Of a stretch of 64,000 nucleotides of DNA, positions 1 to 7,747 are shown one piece after another. The notes under the pieces are model-generated. The model saw only the letters and a program-made list of their open reading frames with translations, did not search any database and had not been told where the DNA came from. A program made the position numbers and the translations under genes. How positions within the stretch are numbered: the stretch's first letter is position 1; every line of letters begins with the position of its first letter. This DNA comes from CAMDTE01 sp964504345 (lineage in GTDB: Bacteria > Bacteroidota > Bacteroidia > Flavobacteriales > Schleiferiaceae): assembly GCA_964504345.1 (NCBI GenBank), contig CAZDDX010000001.1:310001-374000 (forward strand). The letters run 5' to 3'.

Positions 1-1154
1 CACATGTCCGACGGTCCGATGAGGACGATGTCCGCGTCCGGACACCACTGCTGGAACAATCTAATTTGAAGCGCTATGGAACGTCCAAAACGGTCCACCG
101 CGGCTTGGTCTTTAACGTGGGGAACCGCATTCCCGCCAAACTGCAGCAAGATCAATCCAACCGGCTCGCGTCCCAAAGCACGCCCAAAGTGCGCCCGGTC
201 CATGCTGCTGAACGTCACGCCGGCTGCACCGCGCATGGCGATGTTGTCCACGGACACCCCCTGGTTGCCATCGAACGAAATGCCGTGTGCATCCGGACTG
301 TCTACCCCCTCAAATTCCATCCGAATTTTGCGCGGCGTAGCCGTCAATCGCCACGTTTCTGAATCGATCCCGGTCGTTTCCGAAAGTGTGCGCACCGAAT
401 GCAATGTATCGTTTGTATAGAAACGAACCGTCAACGGTGCGCGCAGATTTCCATACGTAAACGTGATTTTGCGGAACGACCGCGCATGACTGTACGCCAC
501 ATTGGAGGGTCTGAATTCCAACCAAGCACTGATCGTGTCCGTTCCGAGTGCTTGGTCCGCCGGGGTAAAACGAGCCATCAAACCTTGGATGCCGTATTGC
601 TTACTCGCAACGCGCACGCTGGGCGGGCCAAAATGCGTGTAGCGCTTCCAGTTGCTGCTTGCGGTGTGTTGCAAACTGAAATTCGGAACAAAGGGGAATA
701 CCGGTTGAATCGACGGTCCTTCGCCTCCAAAGCGTTTTTGGAAGTATTCCCGCAACAATGATGTCATACGATCCCCTTCAATTTGGGAATCCCCAAAATG
801 CAAAACCCGCAGGCTGCCTCCCTCTTTTGCCACACGCCGCAAGGCACGGACCAATTTTTTCAACCCCGTTGAGTCCGACGGTTCATACTGAAGACGGTCG
901 CCTTCCGGTAAAGATTTCAATGCGTCGGGATCGCCCGCCAGGTCGTCCAAATTCAAAACGGTATCGATCTGCTGAGCATCAACCGGTACGGTGTTTCGTC
1001 CCCCTCCTCCATTCGAAAACGAGGACCACTGGGGTATTTTGAATGCCGTGCCGGGAATTTTCCCCGACGGAAATAGGAGCATCAACAGCCCGATGGCTAT
1101 GGCAATGCCGCCCATAAAGAATAATGCGCGCGTGGGCTTTACCTGGGAATCCAT
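1..1154 (-). CDS. SGNH/GDSL-type hydrolase, membrane-anchored (partial)
   Basis: The reading frame opens at an ATG at 1154 and runs off the left edge of the window, so the C-terminus is missing (about 384 codons visible). Residues 10-29 form an N-terminal membrane anchor, followed by a low-complexity linker. Around residues 115-128 lies the motif VLHFGDSQIEGDR, the block I motif of SGNH hydrolases with the candidate nucleophile Ser123. Further on, LILLQFGGN resembles block III. In Bacteroidota such proteins often pair with MBOAT acyltransferases in O-acetylation of cell-wall or surface polysaccharide; that partner would lie outside the window. The start overlaps the end of the upstream LysM gene by 16 nt, so the two are probably co-transcribed and both act at the envelope. 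The acetyl-ester role is inference. Confidence 0.75.
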   Translation of the reverse strand, partial: MDSQVKPTRALFFMGGIAIAIGLLMLLFPSGKIPGTAFKIPQWSSFSNGGGGRNTVPVDAQQIDTVLNLDDLAGDPDALKSLPEGDRLQYEPSDSTGLKKLVRALRRVAKEGGSLRVLHFGDSQIEGDRMTSLLREYFQKRFGGEGPSIQPVFPFVPNFSLQHTASSNWKRYTHFGPPSVRVASKQYGIQGLMARFTPADQALGTDTISAWLEFRPSNVAYSHARSFRKITFTYGNLRAPLTVRFYTNDTLHSVRTLSETTGIDSETWRLTATPRKIRMEFEGVDSPDAHGISFDGNQGVSVDNIAMRGAAGVTFSSMDRAHFGRALGREPVGLILLQFGGNAVPHVKDQAAVDRFGRSIALQIRLFQQWCPDADIVLIGPSDM

Positions 1155-1960
1155 AGAATTTGACCGGGGTAGATGGTTGTTTTTCCTTTGTTCAGGCGAA
1201 CCAATTCAGCTTCCGTGGTGCCGGGAAATTTTTTGGCAATTTTCCAAAAACTATCCCCTGTTTTCACCACGTACTTAATTTTTTGAGGAGCCGATTGCGG
1301 TGCAGCGGATTGCGGTGCAACAGGTTTGGTCGCAACGGGGTTGGCCGTTGTGGAGGGGGAGGCGGGCGTCGTTTCGGCTACGCCCACCGTCGAACTGGAA
1401 GCATTTGAACCGTCGGTACCCACAACAGAAACGGGTGCCACCAAAGCAGTTAATACGGGAGCGGCAGCAACAACAGGACTCAACTCAGTCCAAAGCAACC
1501 GAGCCTCCAAGAGCTTACCTTGGGACCACCCCGATTGAGCCAACCACTCTTTACTGAATTCCGCTTGACGAATTCGGTTCAAATCACGTTCTCGTTCGCA
1601 GGAATCCAAACGCCATCTTTTGGCCACGCGGACCGCATAAGCTGGAGAGACCGCCAATGCAATATCCGCCAAAACAGAGTCCTGATAAACCAATAAGGCT
1701 TTTTTCCATTGGGCTTCCGCTGCGAACTGTGCGCAGGAACTGTCCAATCGTTCGTCCACGGGCCCTTTCAACAACAGTCCGTATTTCAAAGCAACCGGCT
1801 CGCTCAGTAGCCAGGGCCCCTTGCGATCCACCGCACTTTCATCTGGCACTTGCAGGGCGAAGCGAATGGCCGGAATGCGTTCGGGTTTGACGCAAACCGG
1901 TTGTGCTCCCAGCCGCAGAACGACGAGCAAGATCAACAGAAGCGGAAAGCATTTGCGCAC
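1139..1960 (-). CDS. Exported LysM-domain protein
   Basis: I place the start at a GTG at 1960 (273 residues). It gives a clean signal peptide (VRKCFPLLLILLVVLRLGAQ) and sits 5 nt behind a TACCTTTG element. A longer in-frame ATG at 2131 would place that promoter inside the gene and overlap the divergent gene. The middle is unremarkable, followed by an Ala/Pro/Thr/Val-rich linker (roughly residues 165-225). The last 45 residues are one LysM module containing YVVKTGDSFWKIAKKF and ending YPGQILWIPR. LysM binds the glycan strand of peptidoglycan, so the protein probably sits in the periplasm at the cell wall. It is coupled to the SGNH hydrolase gene by a 16-nt overlap. The central domain is not recognised. 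Confidence 0.8.
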   Translation of the reverse strand: MRKCFPLLLILLVVLRLGAQPVCVKPERIPAIRFALQVPDESAVDRKGPWLLSEPVALKYGLLLKGPVDERLDSSCAQFAAEAQWKKALLVYQDSVLADIALAVSPAYAVRVAKRWRLDSCERERDLNRIRQAEFSKEWLAQSGWSQGKLLEARLLWTELSPVVAAAPVLTALVAPVSVVGTDGSNASSSTVGVAETTPASPSTTANPVATKPVAPQSAAPQSAPQKIKYVVKTGDSFWKIAKKFPGTTEAELVRLNKGKTTIYPGQILWIPR

Positions 1961-1965
1961 AGCGC

Positions 1966-1973
1966 CAAAGGTA
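1966..1973 (-). promoter_or_regulatory. -7 promoter element, LysM gene
   Basis: The minus strand reads TACCTTTG, matching the Bacteroidetes -7 consensus TAnnTTTG. The GTG start follows after 5 nt, so the transcript would be leaderless or nearly so. It lies back to back with the plus-strand element at 1986-1993. Confidence 0.7.
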
Positions 1974-1985
1974 AAACATCCTTCG

Positions 1986-1993
1986 TACCTTTG
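1986..1993 (+). promoter_or_regulatory. -7 promoter element, small membrane protein
   Basis: TACCTTTG on the plus strand, 15 nt before the ATG at 2009. It is divergent from the element at 1966-1973, with 12 bp between the two. Confidence 0.65.
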
Positions 1994-2008
1994 CAGAAGA
2001 TAACGAAC

Positions 2009-2284
2009 ATGAACTGGACGGCCCCTTTGCAAAAGGTTTACGATGAAAAACGCCCCTTTTTGGAGTTTGTTTTCCTCATTGTTCTGTCCTTCATCTTGAT
2101 GCGGTGGGCCCTTATGGTTTTGTTTGATCAAGGAGCTGAAGTCTCTTTCTACTTTGTTTTATTCTTCGTCAAAAACTTTTTTATTACCATCATCTACGGA
2201 GCCATAGCGGTCCTTTGGTTGCTCAAACCATCGATAAACCGCTGGCTTTTCTTTCAAAATAAGTTCGACGCACAACGCGTTTGA
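2009..2284 (+). CDS. Small membrane protein of unknown function
   Basis: A 91-residue protein starting at MNWTAPLQKVYDEKRPFLEF. It has two or three strongly hydrophobic stretches (around residues 18-38, 46-58 and 58-70) and short charged ends, so it is an integral membrane protein. The ATG at 2009 was chosen because TACCTTTG lies 15 nt upstream; the frame is open further upstream, but those codons overlap the LysM gene. It is followed after 45 nt by the pseudouridine synthase gene on the same strand. I do not recognise the family. It could be a conserved Bacteroidota orphan, since codon use and promoter look normal. Confidence 0.6.
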   Translation: MNWTAPLQKVYDEKRPFLEFVFLIVLSFILMRWALMVLFDQGAEVSFYFVLFFVKNFFITIIYGAIAVLWLLKPSINRWLFFQNKFDAQRV

Positions 2285-2329
2285 TCTTTAAACCCGAAAG
2301 CACCCCGGTGCTTTCTCTTTTCCATCGGT

Positions 2330-3886
2330 ATGAAAACCAACGAACCGCGCCGAGAGGGCGCTAATTTCAAAAAAACCGGAAGTGGCTCCAAGTCCACCGG
2401 CTCTAGGCCTTCTGGCTCCAAACCTACTGGTTCTAAACCCGCCAAATTATCACCGGCAGGAAGACCCCTCAAAGGGAAACCAAAACCCAAACCGTACGCA
2501 CCACGCACAGAGGCTTCTGTTGATCGTCCCGATCGTGGGCCACGCAATGAAGGGTCGCGCAACGATCGCTCGCGTGATGAACGCACACCACGCCCGTACT
2601 CCAACGATCGTGGTCCGCGCAACGACCGTTCGAACGACAGAGGCGGACGTCCTTTCAACCAAGATGCGCGTCCTTTCAAACGTGAGGAACGTCCTTTCAA
2701 CCGTGAAGATCGCCCTTTCAACCGCGAGGACCGTCCTTTCAACCGTGAAGAGCGTCCAGACCGCGCACCGCGCAACGACGGGCCGCGTGAAGAACGCGCA
2801 CCACGCCCGTACTCCAACGATCGCGGGCCGCGCAACGACCGTTCGAACGACAGAGGCGGACGTCCTTTCAACCGTGAAGACCGTCCGTACAACCGCGAAG
2901 AGCGTCCAGACCGCGCACCGCGCAACGACGGGCCGCGTGAAGAACGCGCACCACGCCCGTACTCCAACGATCGCCCGCGTGAAGACCGTCCGTTCAACCG
3001 CGAAGATCGCCCGTACAACCGGGAAGATCGAGGCGATTACGGCACGGAACGGCGAAACTCAGCATACACCAAGCCGCAAAGTGCCTACAAAGGCGGACGT
3101 CCGGTAACCGGAAACCCCGCCAAGCGTTGGCACGCACCAACCGTGAAAACGGCAGAAACGCATGGCTTAACCGACGGAGCGATTCGTCTGAACCGATTCC
3201 TGGCACGCGCTGGAGTTTGCTCGCGTCGTGATGCAGACAAACTCATTGCAGACGGCATGGTCATGGTGAACGGACAAGTTGTTTTGGAAATGGGTCACAA
3301 AGTAATGCCCTCAGACGAAGTTCGCTACGCTGGCGAGGTTTTGAAATCCGAAAAGAAAATGTACCTCGTCCTGAACAAACCCAAGGGTTTCATCACGTCC
3401 ATGGACGACGAAAAAGCACGTAAAACCGTGATGGAGTTGATTCGTGGTGCTTGCCGCGAACGCATTTACCCTGTTGGCCGATTGGATCGCGCCACTACCG
3501 GCGTTTTGTTGTTTACCAACGACGGCGATATGGCCAAGAAATTGACCCACCCCAGCCACGGAGCTAAAAAAATCTACTCTGTTTCCCTGGACAAACCTTT
3601 AAGTAAGGCCCATTTTGCGGAACTGGCTCAAGGAATTCAATTGGAAGACGGCCCCATCAAGCCCGACGAAATCAACCAAGTTGACGCACAGGACGCTCGC
3701 GAAATTGGCGTTTCCTTGCACAGCGGGCGCAACCGCATTGTGCGCCGTATGTTCGAACATTTGGGCTACGAAGTGGTACGACTGGACCGTGTTCAATTTG
3801 GCCCCATTACCAAAAAGAACCTAGCGCGCGGTCAATACCGACTCTTGAATGAAAAGGAAATTGCCTTTTTGAAAATGCTTGGGTAA
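2330..3886 (+). CDS. rluB: RluB-type pseudouridine synthase with Arg-rich repeat N-terminus
   Basis: A 518-residue protein. The C-terminal half is a standard RsuA/RluB-type enzyme: an S4 RNA-binding domain from about residue 285 (LNRFLARAGVCSRRDADKLI), then the catalytic domain with YPVGRLDRATTG (catalytic Asp386) and HSGRNRIVRRMFEHLGYEV. The family isomerises a uridine in 23S rRNA; RluB is the best guess within it. The first 280 residues are disordered and very rich in Arg, Asp, Asn and Pro, built from short units such as NREDRPF and a longer duplicated block. Such tails are common on Bacteroidota homologues and probably bind RNA (inference). A strong terminator follows. Confidence 0.9.
   Translation: MKTNEPRREGANFKKTGSGSKSTGSRPSGSKPTGSKPAKLSPAGRPLKGKPKPKPYAPRTEASVDRPDRGPRNEGSRNDRSRDERTPRPYSNDRGPRNDRSNDRGGRPFNQDARPFKREERPFNREDRPFNREDRPFNREERPDRAPRNDGPREERAPRPYSNDRGPRNDRSNDRGGRPFNREDRPYNREERPDRAPRNDGPREERAPRPYSNDRPREDRPFNREDRPYNREDRGDYGTERRNSAYTKPQSAYKGGRPVTGNPAKRWHAPTVKTAETHGLTDGAIRLNRFLARAGVCSRRDADKLIADGMVMVNGQVVLEMGHKVMPSDEVRYAGEVLKSEKKMYLVLNKPKGFITSMDDEKARKTVMELIRGACRERIYPVGRLDRATTGVLLFTNDGDMAKKLTHPSHGAKKIYSVSLDKPLSKAHFAELAQGIQLEDGPIKPDEINQVDAQDAREIGVSLHSGRNRIVRRMFEHLGYEVVRLDRVQFGPITKKNLARGQYRLLNEKEIAFLKMLG
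2540..3030 (+). repeat. In-gene tandem repeats encoding Arg-rich units
   Basis: Within the RluB gene a 21-nt unit (RPFNRED) is iterated around 2660-2750. A longer block of about 78 nt is exactly duplicated at 2747-2824 and 2897-2974 (150-nt spacing). A related, slightly diverged copy of the CCCGTACTCCAACGATCG part begins near 2595. All units are multiples of three, so the frame is kept. Confidence 0.85.
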
Positions 3887-3927
3887 ACCATTGGAGTGCG
3901 CACATTGTGTGCACAAACACGAAAACG

Positions 3928-3957
3928 GGGCGGCCTCTTGCGAGGCCGCCCTTTTGT
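3928..3957 (+). terminator. Rho-independent terminator after rluB
   Basis: A perfect 10-bp stem (GGGCGGCCTC / GAGGCCGCCC) with loop TTGC, followed by TTTTGTTT. Confidence 0.9.
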
Positions 3958-4032
3958 TTCAAGAGCAACCCAAAGGACTTACTGTCGAATTTTCAATTGC
4001 CCCGTGTTTAATGAATGGAAAGTATCGAGAAT

Positions 4033-4066
4033 AAAAAAGGGCTACCTCACTGAGAGATAGCCCTTT
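4033..4066 (-). terminator. Terminator downstream of tRNA-His
   Basis: On the minus strand a stem AAAGGGCTA / TAGCCCTTT ends in a run of Ts. It begins a few bases after the tRNA 3' end. Confidence 0.8.
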
Positions 4067-4070
4067 ACAG

Positions 4071-4145
4071 GGTGGAAGACGGGGCTCGAACCCGCGACCT
4101 CCGGAACCACAATCCGGCGCTCTAACCGACTGAGCTACAACCACC
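4071..4145 (-). tRNA. tRNA-His (GTG)
   Basis: On the minus strand a full cloverleaf can be folded: D-stem GCTC/GAGC, anticodon arm CCGGA-TTGTGGT-TCCGG with anticodon GTG, and T-arm GCGGG-TTCGAGC-CCCGT. An extra 5' G (4145) faces C73 (4071), the G-1:C73 identity pair of tRNA-His. CCA is not encoded. The acceptor stem GTGGTTG / CTTCCAC has two adjacent U-U oppositions (positions 5-68 and 6-67). A terminator follows directly. Confidence 0.95.
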
Positions 4146-4225
4146 ATTTTAGCGGAGTGCAAATATACGAAAAAACCGAATCACACAAAGGGCGTTAACG
4201 CACGTTTAAACGTTACCGAAGCGAG

Positions 4226-4233
4226 TACTTTTG
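4226..4233 (+). promoter_or_regulatory. -7 promoter element, YeiH-like gene
   Basis: TACTTTTG, 4 nt before the GTG start at 4238. Confidence 0.6.
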
Positions 4234-4237
4234 CCCC

Positions 4238-5158
4238 GTGAAAGCACTGCTGCAAGACCCCATGCTCTGGTTCCTCTTGGCCGGAATCGCTGTGGGACAA
4301 ATTCCGTGGGCCGTTCGGAAGTACGCCGCTCATTTCAAACTTTTGGAAAAACACGGCTTGGCCTGGACCATCGCCTTGCTTGGTTTGCGCGTGGGACCGG
4401 ACCAACTACTCCATCCCTACCTAGCGGTTGTGGTGGGCGTCTTTGCGGCCTTTTGGTTTTTGAGCCGACGCCTGGCTCCCTATTTTGGCTTGAAGGCCGA
4501 AGCCGGTTGCTTGGTTTCATTTGGTACCACCATTTGCGGGGCAACGGCCGTCGCAACGACTGCGCCCTTGCTCCAAAAAAAATCGAACCTCTCCGGTGGC
4601 GAGGTGGGAGCAGCTGTGGCCACTGTCAACTTTCTGGGGGCCTTGGGCATTGTCCTCGTCCCACTTTTGGCCAATCTGCTGAACTTTTCACCGGCACAAG
4701 GAGGAATTCTCGCCGGCGGCACCTTGCACGCCGTGGGCCAGGCCCTAGCCGCCGGATTTGCGCTGGGAGACGAAGCTGGAGAATGGGCCACTTTGGTCAA
4801 AATGAGCCGCGTAGCACTCTTGATTCCCCTTTTACTTTACCTCAACCTGCTGGTCCAAAAAAAGAGCCTCAACGAATCCGCTGCTCCCGTGCGCGACGCG
4901 GCAAAGAACCTGTGGTTCATTGGCGCTTTTGTGGTACTTTCCGTAGCTCAGTTGTGGATTTCCTGGCCTAAAAGTTTGGTTACAGCCGGAGGAATGCTGG
5001 AAAAATGGGCCTTCTGGGTGGCGCTTTTTGGCATGGGCACCTCCATCCGCTTGTCCGACCTGTGGAAGAATGGATTGTCCATCGTGGGCTTTGGAGCAGT
5101 GCTGTTTGCTTTGAACCTCAGTATTTGGATCGTAGTTCTGTTGCTCCTTCCTGTTTGA
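4238..5158 (+). CDS. YeiH/UPF0324-family putative sulfate exporter
   Basis: A 306-residue polytopic inner-membrane protein with about nine to ten hydrophobic segments. Family signatures are FGTTICGATAVATTAPLL (around residues 95-112) and GGTLHAVGQALAAGFALGDE followed by VKMSRVALLIP (around 160-195). These correspond to the conserved central and second-half regions of the YeiH family, annotated as putative sulfate exporters on weak experimental ground. The start is a GTG only 4 nt behind TACTTTTG. It is a single-gene unit between tRNA-His and the glycosyltransferase gene. The substrate cannot be inferred from the sequence. Confidence 0.8.
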   Translation: MKALLQDPMLWFLLAGIAVGQIPWAVRKYAAHFKLLEKHGLAWTIALLGLRVGPDQLLHPYLAVVVGVFAAFWFLSRRLAPYFGLKAEAGCLVSFGTTICGATAVATTAPLLQKKSNLSGGEVGAAVATVNFLGALGIVLVPLLANLLNFSPAQGGILAGGTLHAVGQALAAGFALGDEAGEWATLVKMSRVALLIPLLLYLNLLVQKKSLNESAAPVRDAAKNLWFIGAFVVLSVAQLWISWPKSLVTAGGMLEKWAFWVALFGMGTSIRLSDLWKNGLSIVGFGAVLFALNLSIWIVVLLLLPV

Positions 5159-5229
5159 ACGCAAACCGCAAGTGAGCGCAACCCGCAAGCCTTGTTGTTA
5201 CGCTCCCGGTTGCGCGTAATTGATCTCCG

Positions 5230-5237
5230 TATCTTCG
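5230..5237 (+). promoter_or_regulatory. Possible -7 element, glycosyltransferase gene
   Basis: TATCTTCG, a one-base departure from TAnnTTTG, 4 nt before the ATG at 5242. Confidence 0.45.
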
Positions 5238-5241
5238 CACC

Positions 5242-6348
5242 ATGACCCCCTGCTGGCTTCACTGGACCACCGCCTTTCCACATCCCGACGACCCCCAAAA
5301 CGGGCTGTTTGTGGCCCACGGTTTGGAAGCCGTTCCGGAAGTAGAACACTGCGTTTGGCACATCAAGGCAAACCAAACGCCCGGCACCGCGCAACTGCCC
5401 GCGGGGCCCTGGAAGGGTGTATGCATCAACAGTCCCGGCGGGTGGCGTGGACTCCGATGGAAGGCCCAATCCCTGCACGCCGTTCGTTTTCCGGTGGATG
5501 CCGTATTGCTGCACCTGCCCAATCCGGACGCCTGGCCCCTTTGGATGTGGGCCAGAATGCGGGGTCTTCCCGTGGGCATTGTGGAGCATCGATCCGCCTG
5601 GGTGCGGGATTTTTCCAACAAATCAAGAGCTTACAAGTGGTTCTTAAAGGCCTTGTTCAATGCGTCCCACGGCGTGGCCGTACCCTCTGAATTCTTGGGA
5701 GATGCACTTCGAAAAGCCGGGGTCAAAGCGCCCATAACGGTCTTGGGCAATCCATTGCCCGCCCCCAATATGGAGTACCCGAGATCTCCAGCAGCTCGCG
5801 GGCATCGATTTGGACATTTGGGAGACAGCGTTGGGTCCATAAAGGGTCAAGAATTTCTTTTGGAGGCCTGGGCATTCCATGCGAAAACCCACCCAAACGA
5901 TACCTTGGAATTGCGAGGAAACGGGCCCGATCGGGCGCAATGGGAGCAACGCTGGGGTCACCTTCCCGGCCTCACGTTTGCCGACGGTGTGCCGCGGGAG
6001 GATGTGGAACGCGCCTTTTTCTGTTGGGACACTTTGGTGGTTAACAGCCCGGTGGAAACGTTTGGATTGGCCGCCGCAGAGGCATTGGACCGCGGCTGTG
6101 CCGTATTGAGCACCCAAAACGGAGGCGTTTCCAGTTGGGGGACTCACCTTCCGGGCATTCGTTTTCGAAAGGGTGCATGGAACGACGTCCCCGATCTGGT
6201 AGAAGCATTGGAGCTCTGTGCCCAACAAACACCCCCTTCTGCGGAAGACAGAGAAAAGTGCCGCACTTTTTTTGAGCCCCTTCGGCCCAAATCCTGGGGA
6301 ACAGACTTTAATGATTGGGTGCGTCGGTTAAAGCCGACCCTGCGTTAG
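5242..6348 (+). CDS. GT4-family glycosyltransferase
   Basis: A 368-residue cytosolic or peripheral membrane glycosyltransferase with the GT-B fold. The N-terminal half is the acceptor domain (VEHRSAWVRDF, VAVPSEFLGDALRKAG). The C-terminal half has the nucleotide-sugar motifs, including the EX7E pair Glu272/Glu280 in ETFGLAAAEALDRG. Family members add sugars to lipid-linked or surface glycans; donor and acceptor are unknown. It faces bshB1 convergently with a single base between the stop codons. BshA, which starts bacillithiol synthesis, is also GT4, but the N-terminus here does not look like BshA, so I do not assign that role. Confidence 0.8.
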   Translation: MTPCWLHWTTAFPHPDDPQNGLFVAHGLEAVPEVEHCVWHIKANQTPGTAQLPAGPWKGVCINSPGGWRGLRWKAQSLHAVRFPVDAVLLHLPNPDAWPLWMWARMRGLPVGIVEHRSAWVRDFSNKSRAYKWFLKALFNASHGVAVPSEFLGDALRKAGVKAPITVLGNPLPAPNMEYPRSPAARGHRFGHLGDSVGSIKGQEFLLEAWAFHAKTHPNDTLELRGNGPDRAQWEQRWGHLPGLTFADGVPREDVERAFFCWDTLVVNSPVETFGLAAAEALDRGCAVLSTQNGGVSSWGTHLPGIRFRKGAWNDVPDLVEALELCAQQTPPSAEDREKCRTFFEPLRPKSWGTDFNDWVRRLKPTLR

Positions 6349-6349
6349 T

Positions 6350-7087
6350 TTAGAGTAACTGCATGAGGTGCGAAACCCCCAAGGTGCGCGGAGCCACCAA
6401 GCCTTCCGCGTGCTCCACGCCAATTTGCTGGCCCCAAACAGCGGTTCGCGCCCGCACCTGATCCAGAAAAGCAGCGGAGGACAAAATCGTTTCCGGCTCC
6501 TGACGGGCGGGGTCGTAAAATTGGGAGGAATAGGCACGAATGGCCTCCATTTTCACCCCTTCGTACCCCGTAATGTCTACCGAAAAGGAGGGCGTTAAAT
6601 CGTAAAATTGAATGTAGTGGTACACTTGTTCCGGACGCCAAGGTTCCTGAACTTCCCCGTTCCAAGTGGTTTCCAACTTCCGTAAACCCGCGTAAAACCA
6701 AGCTTCCAGGGCCAACTGGGCCCCACGACCGTGGTCCGGGTGTCGGTCCGACGGCGCGTTGATCAAAAGCACCTTGGGTCGAAACCGACGAATTTGGGTC
6801 ATGACGGCATTTCGGTGCGCTTCGTCCACCAAAAAACGACCGTCTTCAAATCCCAGGTTGTATCGGGCAGACAGCCCCAAGATTTTGGAAGCGCGGGAGG
6901 CCTCCTGCCGACGTTCCGCAACGGAGCCTCGTGTGCCGAGCTGACCTTCCGTCAAATCCAGAACGCCCACACGGTAACCCAGCGCGGCGTGCTTGGCCAA
7001 AATGCCGCCGCAACCCAGTTCTGCGTCGTCCGGGTGGGCCGCAATGGCCAGTAGATCCAATTGTTCGTTCATGGTGTGTTCGCTCAC
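6350..7087 (-). CDS. bshB1: Bacillithiol biosynthesis deacetylase BshB1
   Basis: BshB1 removes the acetyl group from GlcNAc-malate, the second step of bacillithiol synthesis. The LmbE-like zinc motif AIAAHPDDAELGCGG lies at the N-terminus, then LTEGQLGTRGS, and INAPSDRHPDHGRG in the middle (His-Asp-His metal and catalytic residues). Length (240-245 residues) fits the family. The start is either the GTG at 7087, which overlaps the upstream stop as GTGA, or the ATG at 7072, which gives the more usual N-terminus. It is co-transcribed behind the glutathione-peroxidase-like gene. Together with ytxJ at 52.2 kb it indicates that this organism uses bacillithiol as its low-molecular-weight thiol. Confidence 0.92.
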   Translation of the reverse strand: MSEHTMNEQLDLLAIAAHPDDAELGCGGILAKHAALGYRVGVLDLTEGQLGTRGSVAERRQEASRASKILGLSARYNLGFEDGRFLVDEAHRNAVMTQIRRFRPKVLLINAPSDRHPDHGRGAQLALEAWFYAGLRKLETTWNGEVQEPWRPEQVYHYIQFYDLTPSFSVDITGYEGVKMEAIRAYSSQFYDPARQEPETILSSAAFLDQVRARTAVWGQQIGVEHAEGLVAPRTLGVSHLMQLL

Positions 7088-7689
7088 TTGCCTGCGGCAA
7101 AGGAACGAATTCTACCGCCAACCGGCGAACTGGTGGACAACAGACTTTCCACCCAAACGCCGTTTTCGTCGATCAAAAACTTGTGGAAATTCCAACGAAC
7201 CTCGGCATTGGACACTCCGTTCTGGTCTTTATGCGTCAGCCAAGTATAGAGCGGATGCTGATTGGGTCCCTTAGTGGCTACCTTGGCCATCATCGGGAAG
7301 GAAACCCCATAGTTTTTCTCGCAGAAATCTGCCACCTCTGCGTTGGATCCCGGCTCTTGTTGGCCAAAATCATTGGCTGGGAATCCAATAATCACAAATT
7401 TAGAGGTGTCCACCAAGCCCCAAAGCTCTTGGAGTTCCTTGTATTGCGGGGTGAAACCGCATTTGGAAGCCGTATTCACAATCAAGACGCGTTTGCCGCG
7501 CAACTTGGAGAAATCATAGGTCCCGCCGTCCAGCGTTTCCACCTTAAACGAGTAAAAATCCACGGGAGCAGCTGAAGTCGTCGTAGGAGCGGGAGCATCG
7601 GCCGGAACGGCATCGGGAGTAGAAGACGGTTGGGCGCAAGCACTTGCCGCGAACAACAGAGAGGCACCGAGAAGAAGAGCTGTTTTCAT
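7084..7689 (-). CDS. Glutathione-peroxidase-family lipoprotein
   Basis: A 201-residue protein with a lipoprotein signal (LLFAASAC, lipidated Cys18), a Pro/Thr/Ala linker to about residue 42, then a thioredoxin-fold GPx domain. Family motifs are NTASKCGFTPQYKELQEL with peroxidatic Cys77, GFPANDFGQQEPGS, and WNFHKFLID. Cys rather than selenocysteine is used, as in thioredoxin-dependent bacterial GPx proteins that reduce peroxides. The lipobox places it in the envelope. It is transcribed with bshB1 (GTGA overlap), so both thiol-redox functions share a transcript. CTTTG followed by AAGT just before the ATG may be a degenerate -7 element. Confidence 0.88.
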   Translation of the reverse strand: MKTALLLGASLLFAASACAQPSSTPDAVPADAPAPTTTSAAPVDFYSFKVETLDGGTYDFSKLRGKRVLIVNTASKCGFTPQYKELQELWGLVDTSKFVIIGFPANDFGQQEPGSNAEVADFCEKNYGVSFPMMAKVATKGPNQHPLYTWLTHKDQNGVSNAEVRWNFHKFLIDENGVWVESLLSTSSPVGGRIRSFAAGK

Positions 7690-7735
7690 ACTTCAAAGAA
7701 CGGATGGAAATCGGAAATGTTCGGCACCCCGCCCG

Positions 7736-7743
7736 TACCTTTG
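7736..7743 (+). promoter_or_regulatory. -7 promoter element, ccm operon
   Basis: TACCTTTG, 4 nt before GTG 7748 and 13 nt before ATG 7757. It would drive ccmBCDEF and the following gene. Confidence 0.7.
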
Positions 7744-7747
7744 TACG

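Noticed and set aside
2595..2975. Spaced direct repeats resembling a CRISPR-like array
   Set aside because: The repeats are in-frame coding units of the RluB N-terminus, with irregular spacers that themselves encode the same motif.
2254..3018. Long antisense open frame opposite the Arg-rich repeats (254 codons, rich in Ser, Arg, Gly)
   Set aside because: The repetitive, stop-poor composition of the sense gene opens several frames; the antisense product is pure low complexity and has no promoter.
3959..4162. Minus-strand open frame beginning MHSAKMVVVAQSVRAPDC
   Set aside because: It is the translation of the tRNA-His gene and its terminator.
5242..6348. Glycosyltransferase as BshA of the bacillithiol pathway, because bshB1 is adjacent
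   Set aside because: It is GT4 like BshA, but the N-terminal acceptor region lacks BshA features and the genes converge rather than share an operon.
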